Shown here: in pieces, positions 1 to 8,110 of the stretch
Numbering within the stretch: the first letter of the stretch is position 1
Layout: each line of letters starts with the position of its first letter
NCBI RefSeq assembly: GCF_003704105.1
Contig: NZ_QUOQ01000007.1
Span: 124,001 to 188,000, forward strand
DNA length: 64,000 nucleotides
DNA from: Brevundimonas lutea
Lineage (GTDB): Bacteria > Pseudomonadota > Alphaproteobacteria > Caulobacterales > Caulobacteraceae
Direction: 5' to 3'
Translations under genes and position numbers: made by a program
Notes under the pieces: model-generated
Told to the model about the DNA's origin: nothing
The model's input: only the letters and a program-made list of their open reading frames with translations
The model's database searches: none

Positions 1-1
1 G

Positions 2-208
2 CTCGGCCTCACCCCCACCACCTACGGCTATGACCCCCGCGCCGACCGTTGGACACGCCTGGCCGATCTGCCGATCGCCGTGCACGGTCTGAAGGGCGCC
101 GCCGTGTTCGATGGGCGCATCCATCTCCCGGGGGGCGCCGTCACCCTCGGCGGCAACACCGGCACCAACGCCATGCAGGTCTATCGACCGCCGATGACCT
201 GCGATTGA
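2..208 (+). CDS. Kelch-repeat protein, C-terminal fragment (5' end outside window)
   Basis: An open frame enters from the left edge and ends at TGA 206-208, giving about 68 residues. The translation shows Kelch beta-propeller features: a YDPRADRWTRL blade end, an AVHGLKGAAVFDGRIHLPGG segment with the Gly-Gly pair typical of a blade, and a last strand NAMQVYRP. Kelch proteins of this bacterial type are usually secreted or periplasmic beta-propellers that bind sugars or proteins; the partner cannot be told here. The last 28 bases overlap the 3' end of the convergent recombinase gene. Only one blade and a half is visible, so the family call is good but the function is open. Confidence 0.6.
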   Translation, partial: LGLTPTTYGYDPRADRWTRLADLPIAVHGLKGAAVFDGRIHLPGGAVTLGGNTGTNAMQVYRPPMTCD

Positions 209-2127
209 TCACCCCGGCCGGCGGCGCTCTCGCTGGAAGTCTGAACCGCCGCTCCGTCCGTCTCCCACACTTGGTTCAGGATCCTGGCCGCGAGCGCCGC
301 CTTGTCCTGCGGAAGGAAGCGCCCGTAGTGGGCCGCCACCGTCGCCGCCGTATCCTGAATGGCGTAGCTCGCCTGCTCGTAGGACCCCGTCTGTTTCAGC
401 ACATGGGTCGCGAGCACATCGCGAACGCTATGGGGCCCATGAGGCAGCAAGCCTTCGATGGCGCCCTTGCCGGTGTAGGGATTGCGGATGCCATAGCGCT
501 GGATCGCCAGCCGCCAGGCCTCGTAGAAGGTGGTCTGGTTGTAGGCGGCGTCGGCGCTGGTCCGCTTGACCGTCTTGACGAACAGGACCCCGGGATCGGT
601 CGCGTCGCCGAGCAGCAGCGCCCGCTCGCGCTCAAGATACCGCTCAAGCACGGCATAGAGCTCTCCCAGATCCGGAAGCAAAAGCCGAAAGGGCCGCTTC
701 GCGAAATAGGCGGAGTCCGCGTTCTTGAAGGCTGCACAGGGGATGAAGACCTCCCAGCCGCCTTCCCGCGCGTTCCACCGCAGTTCGCCGCGTTTCAGGG
801 CCTCCAGCTCGCGTTCCGTGCGAGCGGGCTGGCCACGCTCCCGATAGAGCAGCTGCCTCAGGTTCTTCTGGCGAAGCCCCGTATGCAGGCCGAGCCGCAA
901 CATGAGGAAGCCGCGCGAGGCCTCGGCGGCGGCGCGCGGCGCCCGCCGGGCGTCCGGCATGCGTCGCAGGATCTCGTCGGTGATCTTGCGGTACTCCGCG
1001 ACCGGGCTCGCCGCCTCCAGCACTGGTAACAAGGGCTCGAACGGATCGCGGTGGACCCTCGCCACCCGCTGAATCTCCTTGGCCCGGGCGAGGCCGTGGG
1101 AATGCATCTTCTCGCAGGCCGCATCCCAGTCCGAGCGGATGGTCTCGATGTCCCCCGCTTCGATCAGGCCCGGCGCCGCGACCAGGCGCTCCGCCAGCTG
1201 CGGTGACTGCCGCAGCCAACCCGTCTCCCGACGGGTGAAGGCGACCCCGAGCAGGATCATGTCGACTTCCCAACCGGTGTAGAAGCCTCGCCGCGCCTCC
1301 CGCCAACGCACGTACCAGTCCCAGACGGCGGGGACCGCCAGCATCGCGAGCGTCAGGTCCTGGGGACGGAGCCCCATACCGCGCACCGGTCCGTCCCGCG
1401 ACGCCGCCAACGCCCCGAACAGCAGGCCGAGATGTTCGGCCCTCTGGGCGGCGGTCTCAGGACCCCAGACGCCGGAGCGGCGATAGCCGGCCGGCGCCAG
1501 GGTCGCGCTCTTGAAGGCGATGAGCGCAGCGACCTCCTCGGCCAGCTGCGGCGGCGGGGCCATCCCCGACGGCCGCCGCCCGCCCTTGCTGAGATCGAAG
1601 CGGAAGGCGAAGCGATGCTTCGACACCTCGATGTGGAAGCGGCTGAAGGCGGTCCCTCCCGTCAGGATGTTGGACCGGACCCAGTGGATGATCTCAGCCT
1701 GTTCGGCCGGGGACCGCGCGTGGAAATCGTCCGGCAGATGCCAGGCCAGCCGCCTTTGCTCGGACCGCGCGACCCCGGCGATGGCCGGGCGCTGCACCGC
1801 GTGAGAGCGCGCCACCTTCGACGCCAGGGAATTCGGCGCGAGCCGATAGCGGTCCTCGATCAGCGCCACCGCCTTCAGCGTCGCGGGCGTCGAGGGAAGC
1901 TTTTCGCCCCGCCTCCAGCTGACGAGCGTCGTGCGGTCGATCAGCCCGCCCCTGGCCCGCACGGCGCGGTGCAGAGCCCAGACCGTCTCGCCGTGGCGGG
2001 CGATGTGGAAATCGAGGGCGTCGGCGAAGCCTGAAGGTTCGTCGACCGGGTCCCACAGGCTTTCGGGGTAGTCGACGACGGGGCGTGGCTTCGGTCCCGG
2101 GCGGCGTCTGGCGGGCGGCTGAGGCAT
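181..2127 (-). CDS. Tyrosine recombinase-like protein with N-terminal helix-turn-helix
   Basis: Reads as 648 residues from ATG 2127, chosen because GGAGAG lies 4 bases upstream; an in-frame start at 2292 lacks such a site. Residues about 30-110 look like an XRE-type helix-turn-helix (TTLVSWRRGEKLPSTPATL). The C-terminal third resembles a tyrosine recombinase catalytic domain: an arginine helix LHTGLRQKNLRQL, then HSVR (His566, Arg569) and a candidate nucleophile tyrosine in AHYGRF (Tyr601). The second His/Trp of the usual pentad is not clear; QD stands near its expected place. At about 650 residues it is far longer than phage integrases (300-450). Its 3' end overlaps the Kelch gene by 28 bp. 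It may move a genomic island, but could have lost activity. Confidence 0.6.
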   Translation of the reverse strand: MPQPPARRRPGPKPRPVVDYPESLWDPVDEPSGFADALDFHIARHGETVWALHRAVRARGGLIDRTTLVSWRRGEKLPSTPATLKAVALIEDRYRLAPNSLASKVARSHAVQRPAIAGVARSEQRRLAWHLPDDFHARSPAEQAEIIHWVRSNILTGGTAFSRFHIEVSKHRFAFRFDLSKGGRRPSGMAPPPQLAEEVAALIAFKSATLAPAGYRRSGVWGPETAAQRAEHLGLLFGALAASRDGPVRGMGLRPQDLTLAMLAVPAVWDWYVRWREARRGFYTGWEVDMILLGVAFTRRETGWLRQSPQLAERLVAAPGLIEAGDIETIRSDWDAACEKMHSHGLARAKEIQRVARVHRDPFEPLLPVLEAASPVAEYRKITDEILRRMPDARRAPRAAAEASRGFLMLRLGLHTGLRQKNLRQLLYRERGQPARTERELEALKRGELRWNAREGGWEVFIPCAAFKNADSAYFAKRPFRLLLPDLGELYAVLERYLERERALLLGDATDPGVLFVKTVKRTSADAAYNQTTFYEAWRLAIQRYGIRNPYTGKGAIEGLLPHGPHSVRDVLATHVLKQTGSYEQASYAIQDTAATVAAHYGRFLPQDKAALAARILNQVWETDGAAVQTSSESAAGRGDQSQVIGGR

Positions 2128-2357
2128 GGTCTCTCCGGAAAGGCCGGCGAAGCGCCGGCAAGGGAGAGACGATTGGGACGGCGACGTCCCCGGTTCGATC
2201 CGGCCTGGAGACGCCATTCTTCGAGGGTTCTGGGTCGGAGGGGCATGTTCCGGGGGGCCCAATCGAACAGAATGCTGGGCCCGCGATGCCACGAAGAGGG
2301 CGCGCGTGTGAATGCGCGAGCCCCCCCTTCGAGCCGGTTGTCAGGCGCCGGACATGC

Positions 2358-2381
2358 GAGCGGGGCCTTACGGCCCCGCTC
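2358..2381 (-). terminator. Strong GC hairpin downstream of TonB receptor gene
   Basis: Perfect 10-bp arms GAGCGGGGCC / GGCCCCGCTC with a 4-base loop lie 20 bases beyond the stop of the receptor gene that ends at 2401. There is no T tract on the minus strand, so it is a probable but not classical intrinsic terminator. The rest of 2128-2400 holds no convincing gene. Confidence 0.5.
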
Positions 2382-2400
2382 ATGATCACTCCGGCTGCCG

Positions 2401-5400
2401 TCAGAAAGGATTACGCAGGAGCGATCCCAGGGACGCGAAATTGGCGGTGGCGCCCAGGTAGAAGTATCGGCCCTGCGGCCCGACCGGATAGTCCCGAAGG
2501 CCTCGGTCCGGCTGCTGATCGCCGATATTGTTCACGCCGCCGTACACCACGAAGCCATCCCTGATGCTGTACCGCGCCTGGATGTCATGCGTGGAGCGCG
2601 CCGCGTAGTTGGCGTACTCCGGAGCGATGAAATTGTCCGGAACGCCTTCGTAGCGTCGGGTTTCGTCGAACCAGTTGTAGCCGTAGTTGACCAGCAGGTT
2701 GCGCCATTCCCAGGTCGCGTCGAAGCTGGCCTGCCACTCCGGCACGAAGGCCTGACCCACTGTTTCGTCGGCGCTGAGCGGATCGTTGGGATCTTCGGTG
2801 AAGGTCAACTCTTCGGTCTTGCCCGCGACCAGCGAGAAGCCGAAACGCCCGATATCCTGCTCGATGCCGAAATCGGCGGGGTCGAGAAGGTAGCGGAAGG
2901 ACAGGTCGTAGCCGCGCGCCACGTAGGACGCGACGTTCACGCCGAACTGCTGGAAGAAGTCGATCTGGTCGTTGGCTGGATCGCGCGTCAGCAGGCCGCA
3001 GAACTGGTTCGGCTGCGGCAGGTCGTAGCATTTGTTGACGATGTTCTGGGCCGAGAAGAACTGGATCGCGTCCGTCAGCTCGATGTCATAGTAGTCGATC
3101 GCCATGGAGAAGCCCGGCAGGAACCGTGGCTGCACGACAGCGCCGACCGTGAAGGTGTCGGCCGTTTCCGAACCCAGGTCCGGGTTGCCCCCGATCACGC
3201 CCTCGATCGAGGACGAGGCGATGTTGTTGAAGGTGTAGGGGTCGTTCGGGCCGAGGCCGAGCGCAGCGCGGCAGTTCGCCTCCCGCACCTCCGGATTGAT
3301 GCCGAGCTGATAGTTGTTGTCGTCACAGGGGTCGCTGATCGACGCGAAGGTTTGCGAGAGAGGCAGGAACAGCTCCGCGATGTTCGGCGCCCGGACCGCA
3401 CGCGCGATGCTGGAGCGGAACGAAAGGTCGTCGATCACCTCCCAACGAAGACGCCCTTCCCAAGCCTCTGTCTCACCGACGGTCGTATAGTCCGAGTAGC
3501 GATAGGCGCCGCCGAGCGTGAGCTCCTGGAACAGCGGCACGTCGCGCAGAAGCGGGATGTTGAGTTCGGCGAAGGCCTCCTTGACCTCGAACTCACCGCG
3601 GAGCGTCGAGCCTGCGCCCAGCCAGCTGATGTCATAGCCGGCCTGTTCGGCCAGGGCCTCTTCGATCGACGGCAGCGACAGGGCCTCTTCGCGGCGATAT
3701 TCGCCACCCAGCACGAACGAGACGGGACCCGCCGGCAGGCTGAACCACGGAGAGGTGTCGCCGGTGATGAACCCGTTGATCACGAACTGCTCGATCCGCT
3801 CGCGGGCGGTCGACTCCACCATGACCCAGTCGATCGCTTCCTGCGACGGGGAGCCGTCGCCGAACACATTCAGCGGCACGCATCCTGAGTTCGCCCCGGG
3901 CGTGAAGGTGGTCCCCCAGGTGTCGGCGTCGAAAGGATCGGAACCGAAGCCCGGATAGTTGCCCAATGGAACGGCGGTCGGATCGAGGTTGGAACGGCAG
4001 ACGATGTTGCCGTTGGGCGTGCCGGTGAGGAACTCGCCCTCGTCCACCGCATCCGTGGCGGCGTAGTAACGCTCGTTGATCCGGTTATTGAGTTCGATGT
4101 TGGTCTCCGACGTCCGGCCATAGTTGAACGACAGTTCGTAGGAGAGATTGGGCGTGATGGCGCCCTCGAACCCGGCCACGAAGCGCGCCGTGTCACGCGT
4201 GATGTCCCGGCGGATGAAATCGAGATCGAAATTGTCCCGGGCGACAAGGACGCCGCCCAGAGCATTCGCTATGCCACCCGGTCCGGTGGCCGCGTCGTAG
4301 ATCGCATCCGGGATGAAGGGGTTGTCGATCGGAATAAAGAGAGAATAGTCGTAGGACGGCTGGGACTGGAACTGGGTTTCCGAGCGGACGAACTTGCCCT
4401 CGGCGAAGAACCAGTGGTTCGGCGCCAGTTCCACGCGGGCCGTGGCGTTGAACGAGTAGCGGTCCAGCTGAGGAATCAGGTCGGTCCCGAAGGCGGCCAA
4501 CTGTGATCCGTCGCCGCCGATCATGGAGAAGCCGCTGGTGTAGATCCCGTCCTGGAACGGCGTGCCGTCACCGTTGAAGTCGACGCCCGAGAGGGAGCCC
4601 GGATCGCCGAAGATCGAGCCGAAGTTCAGATCGGTGTAGACCGAGCCCCCCGGCGACGTATCGATATAGCGCACACCGCGCCGAAAGATCCGCTGATAGG
4701 TTTCCGGATCATTGGGGTCGAAGGTCGCCTCGTCGAAGTTCGGGTTGACCACGACCGTTTCGGCGCCGCTCAGGCTCGAGAAGTCGCGGTCGCCGGAGGC
4801 CAGCCGGTCGGTGGTTGAATACTCGCCCGCGAAGGTCAGGTTCGCCTTTCCGTCCAGGAGATTGCGCCCGACGAGAGCGCTGATGAAGGTGTTCTCGGCT
4901 CCGCCTGCATCGGAGACGCCGGTCTGGGCGCGGATGTCCACGCCGTCGAAGTCGTCTTTCATGATGAAGTTGACCACGCCCGACACGCCGTCGGCGCCGT
5001 ACACGGCAGACGCGCCGCCGGTCAGCACCTCGATGTTTTCGATAAGGCCGATCGGAATGGTGTTGGTGTCGATGGCCGAGCTGCCGGCCGAGCTCGCCAC
5101 ATGGCGTCGGCCGTCGACGAGCACCAGGGTGCGATCGGTGCCGAGGTTGCGCAGGTTCAACAGATTCAGGCCGACGGAGCCGCGCGAACCTGCATTGGAA
5201 TTGTCCTGCAGCGTCGTGGACCCGACGAGCGCCGGCATATCGGTCAGGAAGTCGGTGACATTGGTGACGCCGGCGTATTCGAGCGCCTCGCCCGTGACGG
5301 TGACCACGGGGTTCGATGCGACGTAATCCTTCACCCGCAGGCGGGTGCCGGTGACCACGATCTCTTCCAGCTCGGTCGCTTCGTCCTCGGCTGACGCCGG

Positions 5401-5499
5401 GCCGTCCGCCGCCGGCTGGGACACTTCCTGGGCCAGGGACGGGGTGGCCGCCAGCAGAGCCATGACCGTCGTGGTCAGAAGTCGGGTCTTGGTGGTCAT
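2401..5499 (-). CDS. TonB-dependent outer-membrane receptor
   Basis: A 1032-residue receptor if started at ATG 5499, giving a clean signal peptide (MTTKTRLLTT... ending SLAQ); AGGAG lies about 13 bases upstream. After the signal come an acidic linker and the TonB box region ELEEIVVTGTRL. A plug domain follows, with a NLRNLGTDRTLVLVDGRR segment and a VYGADGVSGVVNF segment typical of receptors of the Caulobacter/Xanthomonas oligosaccharide type. A long beta-barrel ends in the terminal aromatic residue Phe (LLRNPF). It should import a ligand through the outer membrane using TonB energy. No hydrolase or inner-membrane transporter sits beside it, so the ligand is unknown. The UrcA-family gene upstream is on the same strand, but a hairpin separates the two. 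Confidence 0.9.
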   Translation of the reverse strand: MTTKTRLLTTTVMALLAATPSLAQEVSQPAADGPASAEDEATELEEIVVTGTRLRVKDYVASNPVVTVTGEALEYAGVTNVTDFLTDMPALVGSTTLQDNSNAGSRGSVGLNLLNLRNLGTDRTLVLVDGRRHVASSAGSSAIDTNTIPIGLIENIEVLTGGASAVYGADGVSGVVNFIMKDDFDGVDIRAQTGVSDAGGAENTFISALVGRNLLDGKANLTFAGEYSTTDRLASGDRDFSSLSGAETVVVNPNFDEATFDPNDPETYQRIFRRGVRYIDTSPGGSVYTDLNFGSIFGDPGSLSGVDFNGDGTPFQDGIYTSGFSMIGGDGSQLAAFGTDLIPQLDRYSFNATARVELAPNHWFFAEGKFVRSETQFQSQPSYDYSLFIPIDNPFIPDAIYDAATGPGGIANALGGVLVARDNFDLDFIRRDITRDTARFVAGFEGAITPNLSYELSFNYGRTSETNIELNNRINERYYAATDAVDEGEFLTGTPNGNIVCRSNLDPTAVPLGNYPGFGSDPFDADTWGTTFTPGANSGCVPLNVFGDGSPSQEAIDWVMVESTARERIEQFVINGFITGDTSPWFSLPAGPVSFVLGGEYRREEALSLPSIEEALAEQAGYDISWLGAGSTLRGEFEVKEAFAELNIPLLRDVPLFQELTLGGAYRYSDYTTVGETEAWEGRLRWEVIDDLSFRSSIARAVRAPNIAELFLPLSQTFASISDPCDDNNYQLGINPEVREANCRAALGLGPNDPYTFNNIASSSIEGVIGGNPDLGSETADTFTVGAVVQPRFLPGFSMAIDYYDIELTDAIQFFSAQNIVNKCYDLPQPNQFCGLLTRDPANDQIDFFQQFGVNVASYVARGYDLSFRYLLDPADFGIEQDIGRFGFSLVAGKTEELTFTEDPNDPLSADETVGQAFVPEWQASFDATWEWRNLLVNYGYNWFDETRRYEGVPDNFIAPEYANYAARSTHDIQARYSIRDGFVVYGGVNNIGDQQPDRGLRDYPVGPQGRYFYLGATANFASLGSLLRNPF

Positions 5500-5680
5500 A
5501 CGCAACGTGACATCTCCTGATTTTTGGCGACGCGCCGACCAGCCCCATGGCCTCGAACCCGATGCGGACATCGGCCCCATTCGTCGGGTCGCATCAGTAA
5601 CCTGACGCCTTTGGACATATTGTTGAACGATTTAAAGCAATCTCGCGGCCAATTTGCGAGTGCCGTATCTGATTGGAAAC

Positions 5681-5705
5681 AGTATAGACGTTTACATTAC
5701 TGTAA
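5681..5705 (-). promoter_or_regulatory. Candidate promoter with inverted repeat for TonB receptor
   Basis: On the minus strand a TATACT (-10-like) lies at 5686-5681. Just upstream is the inverted repeat TTACA-N4-TGTAA at 5692-5705, in the position where a repressor would cover the spacer or -35 region. No clear -35 hexamer is visible. The start codon is about 180 bases downstream. Confidence 0.3.
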
Positions 5706-5738
5706 GTGTCTGCGATTGGCCGCGGGCACGAACCAACG

Positions 5739-5765
5739 CGACCAGCTGGATGGTCCAGCTGGTCG
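5739..5765. terminator. Perfect 12-bp inverted repeat between urcA-like gene and receptor gene
   Basis: Arms CGACCAGCTGGA and TCCAGCTGGTCG pair perfectly around a 3-base loop. The repeat lies 34 bases beyond the stop of the UrcA-family gene and 240 bases before the receptor start. Neither strand shows a T run after the stem, so it could be a terminator, an mRNA-stabilising hairpin or a protein-binding palindrome. Confidence 0.4.
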
Positions 5766-5798
5766 ACGGAAGTTTCCTCGATTTAGAGGTGTTTCGAC

Positions 5799-6110
5799 CT
5801 ACAGCTCGCGATTGGCCAAGGCGGCGACATATTGCGGCCTCGACGCCAGGTAGGAATCTCGCGACTCGCCTTTGAGGGAGGCGGCCGCCTCAATCCGAAA
5901 CTGCTGCAGGCAGGTCACGCGCCGCACGCCGACATAACCGGATGAGCAGGCGCGTCGCGCCGCCCTCGACACTCTGGCGTCGAATTCGTCGGCGCCCGAC
6001 GGCGTGGCGAAATCGATGCCGCGGATATCGATCGAATAGTCGCCTTTCGAAAGGGGCGACCCCGCAGCCGTGATCGAAAGCGCCGCTGCGACGACAAGTG
6101 AGAGCGACAT
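5799..6110 (-). CDS. UrcA-family small exported protein
   Basis: 103 residues starting MSLSLVVAAALSITAAG, a plausible signal peptide. The mature part has the layout of the UrcA family: a beta-strand pair (YSIDIRGIDFATPSGADEFDARV), then a helix RAARRAC and two further cysteine-containing stretches. UrcA-family proteins are short secreted proteins common in Caulobacterales and Sphingomonadales; their function is unknown. It lies upstream of and in line with the TonB receptor gene but is separated from it by a 12-bp hairpin. The upstream 6111-6268 is AT-rich and probably carries its promoter. Confidence 0.7.
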   Translation of the reverse strand: MSLSLVVAAALSITAAGSPLSKGDYSIDIRGIDFATPSGADEFDARVSRAARRACSSGYVGVRRVTCLQQFRIEAAASLKGESRDSYLASRPQYVAALANREL

Positions 6111-6268
6111 GGCCCTAAGCCTCCAACAGAGATGCCCGGGACCACCCAGGGCATTCCTCTATTGGCATCATCCTGCATTGAACTAATGTCGGCAGTCTAT
6201 TTAACTCGCATCCATCTCTATAATATTATCAGTAATGAAAACATGATAAGATAGTAATCGTTCTCCCA
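6111..6268. other. AT-rich intergenic region
   Basis: This stretch, especially 6190-6262, is much richer in A/T than its surroundings (repeated TATAAT/ATTAT-like strings). It separates the stop of the small coupled protein from the start of the UrcA-family gene and is the likely promoter of the latter. A 14-bp perfect palindrome, CCCATCATGATGGG at 6265-6278, overlaps the stop codon of the neighbouring small gene. No coding sequence is seen. Confidence 0.4.
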
Positions 6269-6529
6269 TCATGATGGGGCAGGACCGCTCTCGGACCGCG
6301 GGGCGTCCGCCTGCGGTGCGGACGAGACGCCGAGACCGGCGCGCCGCGACCGTCTCTCGATGATCTTCAGGTGCGCGCCAGGGAACTCCTGTTTCAAGGG
6401 CTCGATGGCCTTGAGCAGGTCCGCCTGCTGCTCAGCCGCTTCTATGAAGTCCACCGCGTCTATGTCGACGGTGATGACGGCCCGGAGCGCCATGGGGCGA
6501 CGGGCGCCGGCGTCTCTACGGTCACCCAT
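6269..6529 (-). CDS. Small beta-alpha-beta protein coupled to response regulator (paralogue A)
   Basis: 86 residues from ATG 6529, preceded by AGGGG 8 bases upstream. Its start overlaps the stop of the response regulator gene (ATGGGTGA), which implies translational coupling. The recognisable core is RAVITVDI, then a helix rich in Ala, Glu, Gln and Leu, then the strand LKIIERRSRR. The tail is disordered (Pro, Ser, Ala). The same core occurs in the protein at 7880-8110, aligned without gaps over about 52 residues, with RA-x-x-T, Q-x-x-L, a Phe/Tyr-Pro and the ERR motif shared. I do not recognise the family. Because both copies sit beside regulators, a role as accessory or anti-regulator is possible. 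Confidence 0.6.
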   Translation of the reverse strand: MGDRRDAGARRPMALRAVITVDIDAVDFIEAAEQQADLLKAIEPLKQEFPGAHLKIIERRSRRAGLGVSSAPQADAPRSESGPAPS

Positions 6530-7472
6530 CTCGAAGCCCCTGAGCGCTCTGGACGCGAGGGGCGCCCCCAAAGCTCGCGGGCAATACCGGCGTCGGCCCG
6601 CCGGCCGGCCCCGGCGTCGATGGCCCCGCCTGTCGAGGAGCCTCCGCCTGCGGCCTGAAAAACGCGCCATCCGCCTTGCGATCGACAGCGTTTCGCTCTT
6701 GCTCCTCAGGATCGTCTTCGGCCCCGACCAGATGCCCCACGTAGGCATAGCCGCGACCATATACCGTTCGAATGGGGTCGGCGGGGTCGACCGCCATCAG
6801 GCGTCGCCTGAGCCGGCACATGCAGACCCTCACGCTTTCGTCCGACATCCGCTCGAAACCCGGCGAGGCCAGGATGTCGGTCGGCGACACGACTGCCGCA
6901 CGAGACTCGATCAGAAGCTGTAGCAAGGCGGCCTGCTGAAAGGGCAGGGGAACAGCAATCCCATGTCGGCTGGTCGCGAGACGCCGTGCGACGTCGACGG
7001 ACCAGCCGGGCGGCGCTTCCGGCGGATCGTCCCGCCGCCCGTTGAGCTGGGTTCGCCGCACCAGAGCTCTGATACGTGCGGCGAGCACGGTCAGGGTCAC
7101 CGGTCGAGCCAGGATGTCGTCAGCGCCGGCGTTGAGGGCATTGATCTGCGCTGACTCGTCGGCGCTGGTCGCCAGAACGACCACCAGGCTTCCATCCCGG
7201 GACGCCTGGGCGGATAAAACGGCGGCCTCTTCCAGGCGGCCGTCGAGGAGCAGCAGGCTGGGCCGGAGGGCGACCAGGGCCTGCGCCGCCGCTTCGGGAT
7301 CCGAGACGTGTGTGGCCTGACAGCCCATGGCCGTCAGCATCCCCGTGACGCTCCAGAATTCCGCTTCCGACGGACCCACGAGAAGGGCTGTGACGGCCAT
7401 CCCCTCGCGCCACGGGGCGAGGCGTGCAGGGTCGCGACAAGCCTCTGCCGATGCAGCAACCCTGCCATTCAT
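6522..7472 (-). CDS. OmpR-type response regulator with atypical receiver
   Basis: 316 residues. Residues 25-130 form a receiver-like domain with a central Asp77 (LLLLDGR) and a Thr102. The acidic pair that normally follows strand 1 is replaced by GPSE (residues 33-36), and the conserved Lys-Pro is Arg123-Pro124. Residues about 150-235 are a winged-helix Trans_reg_C domain (SDESVRVCMCRLRRRL, then TVYGRGYAYVG). A Pro/Ala-rich tail of about 75 residues follows. With the metal-binding acids missing it may not be phosphorylated in the usual way. No histidine kinase lies nearby. An alternative start at 7400 would trim 24 residues. The downstream small gene is coupled by an 8-bp overlap. Confidence 0.8.
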   Translation of the reverse strand: MNGRVAASAEACRDPARLAPWREGMAVTALLVGPSEAEFWSVTGMLTAMGCQATHVSDPEAAAQALVALRPSLLLLDGRLEEAAVLSAQASRDGSLVVVLATSADESAQINALNAGADDILARPVTLTVLAARIRALVRRTQLNGRRDDPPEAPPGWSVDVARRLATSRHGIAVPLPFQQAALLQLLIESRAAVVSPTDILASPGFERMSDESVRVCMCRLRRRLMAVDPADPIRTVYGRGYAYVGHLVGAEDDPEEQERNAVDRKADGAFFRPQAEAPRQAGPSTPGPAGGPTPVLPASFGGAPRVQSAQGLRDG

Positions 7473-7879
7473 GACTAAACGATACCCTTGTTGCTTTCAC
7501 TACTCTGCGTATGGCTATGAAATATCTATTTAGGCGCAACGATCATGTCCATGCCCCTAGAATTAAGCCTCTGTCATTTTCAGAATTGCAAATCGGCTAA
7601 GTATAAGGCAGCGCCTGGCCGCTGCATTCATCTCCCAGTATCCACAACGAGCTGACGAGGTTGGGCAACGCTCAAGCCGGAGCGCGATGGCTCGAGAATG
7701 TCGCCGTAATGGGCTGTCACGTCGCGCCACGTCGGACTTCGCGCGCCCTGGCTTGTCGGCGTTCGGCCTCTCCTCAGCCCGTCATCAGCCGCTGATACCG
7801 GGTTTACGGTATGGCGCGGCCGACGGGACCGAGCGAGTATTCCCTCAAGTCTTCGGGCTCGTTTCAAAGGAAAATCCAG
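7473..7879. other. Divergent intergenic region between two regulator operons
   Basis: About 400 bases with no convincing gene. The part next to the response regulator (about 7490-7610) is A/T-rich and probably holds its promoter. The rest is GC-rich without clear repeats. Both flanking operons point outward from here, so control elements for both would lie in it. Confidence 0.4.
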
Positions 7880-8110
7880 GTGCACATACGCGCCACCTTC
7901 ACCATAGAGATCCTCGCAGAGGACTTGGGCGACGCCGCCGACCATCAGCGCCGACTGGAGGCGATCCTCGGCGATTTGCAGTCGCAATACCCCGACGTTG
8001 AGTTGACGCTGACGGAGCGCCGGCGCCAGCGCGGCCCGGTCGGAGCCATGCGCGGCGCGCCAAGGGACATCACCGGACGGGTGAACCGCTACGCCAATGG
8101 CCGACACTGA
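7880..8110 (+). CDS. Small beta-alpha-beta protein coupled to MarR-like gene (paralogue B)
   Basis: 76 residues from GTG 7880, chosen because AAAGGA lies 8-9 bases upstream and because the conserved core begins there; an in-frame ATG at 7811 has no ribosome site. The core RATFTIEI, a charged helix with Q-x-x-L, and LTLTERRRQRG matches the small protein at 6269-6529 residue for residue in layout. The C-terminus is basic. Its 3' end overlaps the MarR-like gene by 14 bases, so the two are translated as a unit. Function unknown; DNA or protein binding beside the regulator is a guess from context. Confidence 0.6.
   Translation: MHIRATFTIEILAEDLGDAADHQRRLEAILGDLQSQYPDVELTLTERRRQRGPVGAMRGAPRDITGRVNRYANGRH

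Noticed and set aside
49-1029. A 326-codon frame on the plus strand opposite the recombinase
   Set aside because: Arg/Gly/Pro-rich translation without a family. The minus strand carries the recombinase motifs and a good ribosome site.
6265-6278. The palindrome CCCATCATGATGGG as a terminator
   Set aside because: It has no loop and no T tract and overlaps the stop codon; it may be chance.
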